A DNA stretch of 64,000 nucleotides, taken from Chrysaora quinquecirrha. Lineage: Eukaryota; Cnidaria; Scyphozoa; Semaeostomeae; Pelagiidae. The notes under the pieces are model-generated. The model did no database searches and had not been told where the DNA came from. It saw nothing but the letters and a program-made list of their open reading frames with translations. The stretch covers positions 1 through 64,000 of the forward strand of contig JACTAT010000359.1 of assembly GCA_014526335.1 (NCBI GenBank), read 5' to 3'. Positions 21,016 through 28,997 of this stretch are shown here, piece by piece; the first letter of the stretch is position 1; each line of letters starts with the position of its first letter. A program made the translations under genes and the position numbers.

Positions 21016-24000
21016 CTATCTTCTTCTTGTAACCATACCTTCCTTCATTGCCCATCTATAAATCTCATTATAATATTTACGAATGCATTCCCAACAACCA
21101 AATAACTCTAAATCACATAAAAGATGTGAATGACCTTCAAAACAAAACAATTTATCAAGCATTGTGGGGTACCATTTACGATACCTGAGTACTTTCTCCT
21201 TAACTTCATCCGGGATCTTTACCATACAATCTTTGTCATCCTTTGGTAAGCATGACTTATTTTTCATATCCCAAGGGAATATCCCTGCAGCGAAGTATAC
21301 TCTCAAAGCCAGTGGCATTTCTGGTTCGTATGTAGTATCTTCTCTTTTTCTTTTCCTACTTGTTGGGTTGTTGTTTTTGCGTGCTGGTCTTTTTCTGTTT
21401 GCCTTTTTAACTTTTGCTTTCTCTTCATCAAGGTATAGACTTACCTCTTTAGCAGCACGGAGGCATTCTTTTGCTGTTTTAGGTATAAGAGGCTGCAAAA
21501 CAGAGTCAACGTTACTTGCATGAACTAGTATACCTTGTTGATTACTCATCCGATACTTATCTGCCACCGAAACATGTCTTACCGGTTCCTGTACTGGTTT
21601 TGGTGCTACATTTACCTGCCTAACTGGTTTGTTTGATATCCACTGAATCCCGTTAGCCTGATAAACCGGTTCCTGTACTGAATTTGATACATAATTTGCC
21701 TGTCTCACCTGGTCAGCCGATTCCTCTACTGGACGGGAAACGAAATGTACTTCTTGAACTGGTTTTGAAGGAGCTGCACTAACCTGTTTAACCGGTTCTG
21801 CGGCCTTTGCCTTCTTTGGTGTGTAGGTCGCAGCAGGCTTTCTGATCCAGTCTGGAGCATCATCGGCAAAGCCGAAGTTCTCCTGCAACCAAGCTTTCAT
21901 TTCAGGGTCCTCCTTCTCGGCTCTTTCCTGTTCAAGCCTCTTCGTCTCTTCTTGTTCATCTGTGGCTAGGTCAACATCGTAACCGTCGCTCAACTCCGCC
22001 AAGTCCATCATTTCTGTGTCATCTTCAGTGACACTACTAATTACCTGAAAACTTGGAACATTACTGGAGCAATCTGAGGATATAAGATCGACGGACATAC
22101 CTGTATTTACACTCTCTGTGACCCCAGAAGTAACTGCATTGTTAAAGCTATCCTCAATGTAAGGTGCTATTACTGATTGTGAATTGGCTCCGCAGCTGTT
22201 CTCCTCTCCTGAATATCCTAAACTACTAAGTGCATCAAAGTCAATATCTGGGAGGCATTCAACATCAGCGAATGCATTATTATTCATTGTATTACCACTT
22301 ACCTTCAAATCATCCTGTCTCAGTGAGCTTAAAAGGTTTTCTATTGCAGCTTCTGTCTCGTTGTTCATTACCTGATCATTACCTAACGGCATCACTTCAC
22401 TGCTGCCCTTACTTTCCGATGCACTTGGCTGATTCTGGAATTCATTTGAATCTCCTTCCTCACTTTCTTGAATCTCTGAACAAAATGAATCTCCAAGTAC
22501 AGAATTATCATCATAATTAACTTCAATACTCACGTCATCTAAGTCTAGGTCCGCCACTGCCTGATTTCCATTATAAGATTCTTCTGCAAAACTTTTGTCA
22601 CAATTCAAAGTCTCTGACATACCTGCGTCAATTTCCTGGAATTCATCATAGTTTACTTCCGGGTTTCTTAGAATTTCGCAGTAAATTTCCTGGTTAGTTA
22701 GAGCTTCATAAAAACTAAAATCTTCACATCTCTCACCTTGGTTATTTGCATTGGGTCCATCCTCCTTACAATCTTCAGTCAGGTCTAGCCAGGCTAGCAA
22801 GCTACTGGTTGAAGAGTCAAGACTAGCTGGACCACTATCTTCGTCTATATCCTCAACACATTGTAAATACGAGTCACTGTCATCTGTAGAATAACCACTG
22901 GAACTAATAAACTCAGTAGAATTTTGTGTATTTTTAATCATACCTTCGGAATCCCCACTGCACTCTTTGATATCTCCATGCACATTGGCATCCCCACTGC
23001 ACTGGATATCTTGGATAACTCCATTGCTCCCTGCGTTATCGGAATCCCCACTGCATTGCACATCTTTGTAGCCTACGCTACTTACCACTTCATCCTGTTC
23101 TTCTGTGCTTTCAATCCCTTTTCCTTCAAAACCTGTATCTAGAATCATCTGTAACTCATCAATAAAAGCATCGTTATCAACCTTAGAATCAAACATTACT
23201 GATGATACCTCCTCGCCTACCTTCTCACTGCACGCTTGTGGCATCTCAAAGTCATCTACAATATATTCTGTACCATAAGCATTCTCACTAAAACCTACCT
23301 CTGGAACACAAACATTGTCAATGACCATTTGTGCACCAACATTCTCCACCATGTTTTCTGTAGCTTTTGCTGCATTTTTGATAATACCAAGGTTCGCATC
23401 AAATGCACTAAAATCTACAACAAAATCGTTCATAATTCCAAACTCATTTCCTACCTTACATTGCTCCTGTCCTGTTTCTTGCATGCAGACTTCTTCACTA
23501 GATTCAGTGCCCAGGTTCTTCCCTGCAGTTGTCAAAATCTCACTAATGTCGTTGATGATTTCCCTATCTGTAATTCCAGTCTCCCTTACCTCACTCGTGA
23601 TTCCAGATTCCTCACGGTTGTTTCTTGGAACAGTCTCAATTTCACTTCCTTGAATGATCTCGTTACCTAGATTCCGTCCTGCAATTCTCAAAATGTCACT
23701 TATGTCATAAGTTGCTTCCCTATTTGATTCTGTATCCTGACTTACCTCAGTCGCATCCTCTGCTTCCTCAAAGCCATTTCCGGTGATAATCTCAATCTCA
23801 TTTCCTGGAAGGTCGTAGATATCACTTTCTAGAAAAACCTCACCATTGCTTCCTGGAATAGCTTCGGTGTTACTTCCGGGAGTGATCTCTGCTTCAATTC
23901 CTGGAAAAATCTCAGGAATAACTTCGACATCCTGATCACTAAGTAGACCAGTAGTTTCTTGAATTCCATCACAATCATTAGCTAATGATTCATAAGTTTG

Positions 24001-24162
24001 CTCTACCTTCATATTTACCTGTGCCATGTCAAAGTAACCAAAATGTTTAGCATACATGAAAATACTAACATAACTTGACATCATTGATTTGTAACAACAA
24101 TTACTTACCAAAGTAGCAGACGCCAGTTCTTTTTTGCAAGCTTGGCGTTGCTGCTTATCAAC
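21016..24162 (-). CDS. unknown acidic protein, exon 6 (main coding exon)
   Basis: 1048 codons plus TAG, entered from acceptor TTTGTAG just above 24162 and opening VDKQQRQACKKELASA. A single uninterrupted frame of over 3 kb in AT-rich DNA, with paralog conservation over its first 185 codons, marks it as coding. The antisense ORFs over it are shadows. Confidence 0.88.
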   Translation of the reverse strand, partial: VDKQQRQACKKELASATLVSNCCYKSMMSSYVSIFMYAKHFGYFDMAQVNMKVEQTYESLANDCDGIQETTGLLSDQDVEVIPEIFPGIEAEITPGSNTEAIPGSNGEVFLESDIYDLPGNEIEIITGNGFEEAEDATEVSQDTESNREATYDISDILRIAGRNLGNEIIQGSEIETVPRNNREESGITSEVRETGITDREIINDISEILTTAGKNLGTESSEEVCMQETGQEQCKVGNEFGIMNDFVVDFSAFDANLGIIKNAAKATENMVENVGAQMVIDNVCVPEVGFSENAYGTEYIVDDFEMPQACSEKVGEEVSSVMFDSKVDNDAFIDELQMILDTGFEGKGIESTEEQDEVVSSVGYKDVQCSGDSDNAGSNGVIQDIQCSGDANVHGDIKECSGDSEGMIKNTQNSTEFISSSGYSTDDSDSYLQCVEDIDEDSGPASLDSSTSSLLAWLDLTEDCKEDGPNANNQGERCEDFSFYEALTNQEIYCEILRNPEVNYDEFQEIDAGMSETLNCDKSFAEESYNGNQAVADLDLDDVSIEVNYDDNSVLGDSFCSEIQESEEGDSNEFQNQPSASESKGSSEVMPLGNDQVMNNETEAAIENLLSSLRQDDLKVSGNTMNNNAFADVECLPDIDFDALSSLGYSGEENSCGANSQSVIAPYIEDSFNNAVTSGVTESVNTGMSVDLISSDCSSNVPSFQVISSVTEDDTEMMDLAELSDGYDVDLATDEQEETKRLEQERAEKEDPEMKAWLQENFGFADDAPDWIRKPAATYTPKKAKAAEPVKQVSAAPSKPVQEVHFVSRPVEESADQVRQANYVSNSVQEPVYQANGIQWISNKPVRQVNVAPKPVQEPVRHVSVADKYRMSNQQGILVHASNVDSVLQPLIPKTAKECLRAAKEVSLYLDEEKAKVKKANRKRPARKNNNPTSRKRKREDTTYEPEMPLALRVYFAAGIFPWDMKNKSCLPKDDKDCMVKIPDEVKEKVLRYRKWYPTMLDKLFCFEGHSHLLCDLELFGCWECIRKYYNEIYRWAMKEGMVTRRR

Positions 24163-26656
24163 CTACAAACAACAAACAACCTTGTTATTGTTCTTGCTCT
24201 TGTCATTGTCATAGTTATTATTATTTTCATTGTTTGTGTAATTTTAATTGTTTTTTATTGTTATTGTTAATATATTTCTTACTGTTACTGTTACTGTTAT
24301 TGTTATTGTTATTGTTATTGTTATTGTTATTGTTATTGTTGTTATAATTGTAATTGTTATTGTTAATGTTATTCTAATTGTTATTGTCATTGTAGTTGTT
24401 ATTGGCATTGCTTTTGCCATTTCAATTGTAATTGTAGTTGTTTTTCTTATTGTTTTCGTTATTATTATTGTTATTGTTACAGCTGTATGCATTTAAGTTT
24501 TTGTTACCCTTTTATCTATATCAATATTATAGTTAAGATCATAAGATGGTAGTTATGAATCATAATTCTAGTAATTTCCCACCTTTTCAAAAAACTCGTG
24601 AACATTGTTCCACGAGATTTTCAGAAGCAACAAAGTGCAGACTAAGGACGAAATTTCGCCAGAGAGTGCATCTTTCATCTAAAAATTAAACCAAAATAAA
24701 ATATATTAACTCAATATAATATATCAAAGAAACAATTTAAAGGTCCATTTTATCTGTATAATTATTACTATCTTTCATTTCTTATAATATATTCTTCATT
24801 ACATTAAAAATTTAACTGATTAATTCATTAATTATATTAAACATTAATTTACTTGTTGCTTTATTTCTTTGATGACTTTTAAACTATTGTCGATTGTACG
24901 GATGAGCTAGACAAATAAATTAAATAAATGATCAATATTCCTTAGAAATAAGTTAATTTATAACAAGACATAATAAACATAAGATAAATTGTTGAATGAA
25001 TAAATAGTTTGAAAGTAAATGCTCAAATTTAAGCATATGATTTAAGTTAAGTTTTGAAATTAAGCAATCTTTAGGAACGATGTAACTGCGAGCCAAGTCT
25101 GAATATCAAGTAATAAAATATGTGTATATACCTGAATCCTAACCGTTGATTTTCGTGCACCGTACCCAAGGTTTTTAGGATTAGTTTCCAAGTACAATTC
25201 AGATAAAAATGTGTATATACCTGTAACCGTTAACTTTCGTGCACCGTACCCAAGGTTTTAGGATTAGTTTCAAGTACAATCAGACAATGTTTTTGTCATA
25301 TAAAGATCCAATCTAAAGGAAGCATATTTAAATGTATTTAGGCCTGCATAAAGTTTCGTACGTTTTTCTGTTACATTGAAACAGTTAATGTCATTGTTTA
25401 CTCTACATTTTTCCAAGTAAAGCAAAAGTTTTTTCGTTTAGAACAACAGGTAGTGGTACCCACAAAACACAGATCGATTTCCATGAATGAAATATTTCGA
25501 AACCTTGCAAAAGTAACTTTGTTACATTTCAGGGGTTTCAATCAATCAAAAGTTTATAATTTTTTCTTCATTTCATCTGTGAAAAACCTTTTCTTAACAT
25601 ATTATTTGTTTCTATGTGATTTTTTCTCTTAAACAATATTTTTAACAACTTATTTAAAACGATACTAAATGTAGTTGAAGCTATATAAATTACTGATCAT
25701 ACAATTAACATATGCAACTTCAAGTTAAATCTTACTTAGATTTGTCTCCAATTGACAAAGAAGTCCAGGGTTTCTTCTGGCGTTGAGGTCGAAGAACTGA
25801 ACCTAAATAAAAAAAATTTAATTCATTCTAAAAAGTCAAAATACAAATTTAAAGCTTTAGGAACTTAAATAGGGATTTATAATTTTTGTTACTTTGTTGG
25901 CAGTTAAATTTAAGTTTCCCTTTTTTAATTCTATTTTTTCTAAAAAATTCGATGTTTATTAATTGTTATTATGTTCGGTTGTTGTTGTTTCTATTTTTAT
26001 TACTGTTTTTTTTTCTTTTTTCTTTCAAGTTTGCGTTGAAACCGAGGCTGCTGTTGCTGAGCAACTTTAACGATCGCGTAGCAGGTTTCCAATAGCAACT
26101 ATGTAAACAAACCAACTTTGAAGATGAAGCTTCCCCAAAAAATTTTCGCCCCCAAACTTTTCTAAATTTGAAATTCAAAATATGAAATCCAAAAAATGTC
26201 TAATTCAAAATCTAAAATTTGTTATTTTATTTGTTTTTTGTATTCTTAAGAAATAAACTTACGAAAATTTGTTTGAATTTGAAATTTCATTTCAATGAAA
26301 TTTTAGATTTTTCCGAGGTTCTTCGAGATTAGCGAAGTCGAAGTTCCAAGATGGCCGTTAAACTTTTTCGAACCGAATCTTCGACTTATCGAAAATTTAA
26401 CGGTCTAAATCTAACTGTTTATCTTTTCAAAGTTTTCGCCGTTTGTTTTTCGACTTTTTGCCACTTTATTTTAGTTGAACTCTCATGAGAATTGTAGCGG
26501 AAAGTTGTTGTCGACCCGCCGCCAGTTCGGCGCAAGAAGGAGCGAAACATTTCTCTTTAGAAATTCGATAAAGAAGAAGAAAAAATAAAATAAAAAGCTT
26601 ACTTGTTGAAGACCGATGTTCCATTGATTGCTTGAACCGAATTGTGTTTGAGCCAT
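21016..26656 (-). CDS. unrecognised ~1168-residue acidic protein with basic NLS-like and Cys/Trp-rich C-terminus, 6 exons
   Basis: Exons (minus): 26656-26603, 25802-25736, 25220-25132, 24906-24853, 24678-24583 and 24162-21016, with GT-AG junctions and consistent phases. The second copy at 33253-36629 supports them with the same boundaries. I do not recognise the family. Visible: a helical-looking N-terminal module of about 140 residues spread over five small exons, then over 700 very acidic Ser/Gly/Asp/Glu-rich residues with internal repeats ('QCSGD' at least three times; 'NDISEIL-TAGKNLG' twice; 'PGSN-E' and 'PGIE' units). KPV(R/Q)Q(V/E) repeats follow, then a basic cluster (KKANRKRPARK...SRKRKRE, about 1036-1060) like a nuclear signal. 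The last 100 residues are rich in Trp and Cys (FPWD, RKWYP, GCWECIRKYYNEIYRW). The layout suggests a nuclear protein, inferred only. Splicing at the GTAAGT near 24108 is an alternative, but the frame stays open across it in both copies. Confidence 0.72.
24230..24490. repeat. TTATTG-type microsatellite in intron 5
   Basis: (ATTGTT)n with interruptions. The core perfect run is about 24297-24345. The equivalent intron of the second gene copy also has one (33830-34170), so it predates the duplication. Confidence 0.92.
24583..24678 (-). CDS. unknown acidic protein, exon 5
   Basis: 32 codons, phase 0 at both ends, donor GTGGGA. The sequence begins MKDALSGEISSLV and ends NNVHEFFEK. It is almost invariant in the second copy (34330-34425), where the first codon is Ile. 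Confidence 0.8.
24853..24906 (-). CDS. unknown acidic protein, exon 4
   Basis: 18 codons (LIRTIDNSLKVIKEIKQQ), phase 0 at both ends, acceptor GTCTAG and donor GTAAAT. The second copy at 34670-34723 differs at two residues. It looks like one amphipathic helix. Confidence 0.8.
25132..25220 (-). CDS. unknown acidic protein, exon 3 (in-frame copy of a duplicated exon)
   Basis: With the acceptor CAG just above 25220, the exon reads in phase to SELYLETNPKNLGYGARKSTVRIQ, matching exon 3 of the second gene (35354-35460). Its 5' end is shorter than that exon and is made from former donor sequence, so the start is the least certain boundary in the model. Confidence 0.55.
25221..25312 (-). pseudogene. 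decayed duplicate of exon 3
   Basis: This retains the original acceptor (CTTTAG, then ATTGGAT) and the CTGTAACCG/GTATATAC donor context. Relative to the intact exon at 35354-35460 it has lost single bases in two places, so the frame hits TGA after four codons. An in-frame copy lies directly 3' at 25132-25220. Confidence 0.65.
25736..25802 (-). CDS. unknown acidic protein, exon 2
   Basis: 67 nt (VQFFDLNARRNPGLLCQLE...), phase 0 in and phase 1 out, acceptor ATTTAG and donor GTAAGA. The encoded protein is identical in the second copy at 35812-35878. Confidence 0.82.
26603..26656 (-). CDS. unknown acidic protein, exon 1
   Basis: The first coding exon, MAQTQFGSSNQWNIGLQQ, ends at a GTAAGC donor. 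The ATG is about 125 bp below the TATA box. The second copy (36576-36629) keeps the Met, length and donor. Confidence 0.8.
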
Positions 26657-26780
26657 GATGTTTTTCAACAGCAGAACTCGAAGTTTGAACTTTGTCGCAG
26701 GTTTGAGAAAAAAAGCTACCGCAGTCTGTGATCGCTTTTGAATGAATAAAAATTCACAACGGTTTTTTGATCGGCTGCTC

Positions 26781-26860
26781 CTTTTATACCGTCGATAGGC
26801 GACGCCATTGGAAACCCTTGTTACGTCAATTTTAATTGGGGAAACCGGGCAACGGTTGCC
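26781..26860 (-). promoter_or_regulatory. core promoter: TATA box, CRE-like site, palindrome
   Basis: On the minus strand: TATAAAAG at 26788-26781, a TTGACGTAA CRE/ATF-like site at 26829-26821, and the palindrome GGCAAC-C-GTTGCC at 26860-26848. All three are kept with nearly the same spacing upstream of the second gene copy (36754-36832), although flanking intron sequence has diverged. Confidence 0.7.
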
Positions 26861-27129
26861 AAGCGAAGGCAAAATGGCGGCGAAATCCGCCAATTTAGGC
26901 CCATTTATTCCCACCAATTTGAAAGATTTTTCTTCACTTAAACTATCCTATCTCATCTTTTATTTGCATTCCCTTTGTTTTGTTAACGTTTCTTTGCTAT
27001 TAGACCAATACATAGCACTTTTAATTGGTTTTCAATGAAAAATCTGCGAAATAAAACCGCAAAAAGTTTTCATTTCACACCTCTAAACAACAACAATTAC
27101 TCCTGTTTCTGCGTTTGTTTACGTTTCCT

Positions 27130-27360
27130 AAAAAACTTAGTCAAGTTCTGAGGGATAACGAGTATCCCCTCCCTGGGTCTCCAAGTCATACAGCTGAAGG
27201 CTCTCCTCTCGTTCGACTTTTGTGTTTCGTCTATCCTTCTTCAGCACCATACTGTATTTTTAGGGTGATTATATTTTTTATAAAGCACAACAGCTGAAAA
27301 AAAGTCAAACGGGAGGAGAGCCTTGGGCTATATGACTTGACTTGGCTCAGAGAGTCACAA
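27130..27360. repeat. hairpin-forming inverted repeat
   Basis: Arms around 27178-27218 (AAGTCATACAGC, AAGGCTCTCCTC, CGACTTTT) and 27302-27340 (AAAAGTC, GGAGAGCCTT, ATGACTT) are inverse copies separated by about 85 bp. It marks the left edge of the duplicated block. The second copy is 37977-38220. Confidence 0.75.
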
Positions 27361-27629
27361 GTTTAACAAAACGAGCTTAAAGTGCCTAAAGTGAGTCATA
27401 CAGAGAAGAGGAAATCCCAAAACCCGAAAATGGGTCTTTTGACCCACCCTACAGTTTTCACACGTAAATGACCCCGTAATGATGGTTGGAAACTGTTTTT
27501 ATAACTGTTTTTACATAAAAATCAGAAGCATGTTTTTGTTGCTTTTGGTCCTCATCGTTACGTCACACAATCTAAAGGGGAACATTTTACGCATTTGTTC
27601 ATTCCCCATTTCAGCACAAAAAGATGTTT

Positions 27630-28354
27630 CAGGGGCGCAAATCGAAAAAATTATTGGGGGGTGTCATGAAGTGGGACCGAAGGGTATTGGTCTTTGTGTG
27701 CCGAAAAGCGCACCCACCTAGGGGGTTCGGGGCATTGCTCCCCGGAAAATTTTGAAAATTGGGTTGCTAGAATCGCTCTGGTGACCGTTTCAGGACTCTT
27801 TTAATGTAATTTTTGCGCAGCCCAGCTGTTGAAGAAAACCTAAGAAACAACAAGTTTTGTCAAAATTTATGTCGATGTTGTAATGTCGCCTGGCGCCCGG
27901 AATTGTCCAGAAACATAAAAAATAAGGCCAGAAATGGCTGACACAACTTGTCTTTGTTGTACAGCTAGGCATCTCCTGACTAACGGCAGTATTGACTACC
28001 AATACATTGTACTGTCATGAAGGGATTGGGTTGCAATTGGCCGAAAGTTGTCCCGCCTAGCTGCTCTGGCCCTTTGTTTGCTAATTTGTTCTTTCAAGGA
28101 AACATCATCACTATTTCCTGCTATGCAAAACAGCGTGGTGAATTAAGTTCAGTGTTCAATGATCTGCATGAGAGCAATTTTTACCGATTTTTCTTTGGGT
28201 TTCGGGTACAACTCTGTTTATTACTATTGAAAATGAAAATAATTTAGTTCAGAGCCAGATCGGGACCGACTTTATCACTATAAAGTAGCTACTGGGACCG
28301 GTTGGAAAAATTATTGTTGGGGGTGTCACACCCCACACCCCCTCATTTGCGCCC
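27630..28354. mobile_element. hAT-like non-autonomous element (CAGGGGCGCAAAT ends)
   Basis: It starts CAGGGGCGCAAAT and ends ATTTGCGCCC; the G/C-rich subterminal regions are also inverse to each other. The flanks AGATGTTT and AGATTTTG match at 6 of 8 positions, a possible 8-bp target duplication. It has no transposase. Its internal 'gctagaatcgctct' segment recurs in the hAT-like element at 48837-50448. The right-block copy is 38983-39717. Confidence 0.7.
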
Positions 28355-28867
28355 AAGAGATTTTGTTAAAATACATTCGGATTTTGACCTTGCCAATCCA
28401 AGGAAAAAGAACTTTCGGGGTTCTTTCCAAATTTCCAACTTTGTTTTTCTAACAATCTTCCTGATGGATTCTAGACGTGATTTTTTAAGCTCATAGTCAA
28501 GTCAAGTAACAGTGTCAGGGTTTGGTTTTGCGGCTTTTATAATGATTTATTAATCCTTTTTTATTCCATTGAGAGATTTTTATGAATTAGAACGAAACAA
28601 CAGTTTAAGGAAAGGGCTTGCCTTGCCAGTATCAGTTTTTACGTCACACTACCCAGTTGTGAATCTCTAGAGTAACCTCTCCCTTTCAGAAGGACAAAAT
28701 AATCATTAGCCGTTCGTCTTATGACTCAAGTCATTTCCTTTGGAATGAAATAAAATAAGTTAAAATCACCATGCAAGTCAGTCAATCAAGAGAAATCTTT
28801 GAGATAAAAATTCACATCACTTCGCAACATTTCTCTTGCAGTCCTTCGATTTTAATGAGGAATAAAA

Positions 28868-28997
28868 ATGTGGCGTTTAAAATCGAATGTTTCAACATTT
28901 TTACGCATCTTTGTCTCCTTGCCTTTATTATGTTGTATCAATGGTATGATGTGTGAGATTAAGCACCCACAAACTGCAGTTTGTCAAGCAACATATG
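28868..28997 (+). CDS. timp-like: TIMP-like copy 1, exon 1
   Basis: 43 codons plus one base: ATG, basic n-region, hydrophobic FLRIFVSLPLLCC, then the CEIKHPQTAVC mature N-terminus. Donor GTAAGT. Confidence 0.85.

Noticed and set aside
21164..23670. Several plus-strand ORFs of 60-144 codons
   Set aside because: They are antisense shadows of the large minus-strand exon 21016-24162, and their composition mirrors it.
24244..24496. Opposing 82-codon ORFs rich in Thr/Ile and Val/Ile
   Set aside because: Both come from the TTATTG microsatellite in an intron.
26483..26917. 144-codon minus-strand ORF over the first exon and promoter (also 36638-36886)
   Set aside because: It overlaps the TATA box, 5' UTR and intron start in another frame; the exon 1 model with conserved splice donor explains the region.
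27790..28002. 70-codon minus-strand ORF identical in both blocks (also 39146-39358)
   Set aside because: It lies inside the hAT-like non-autonomous element. The identity only reflects the recent block similarity.
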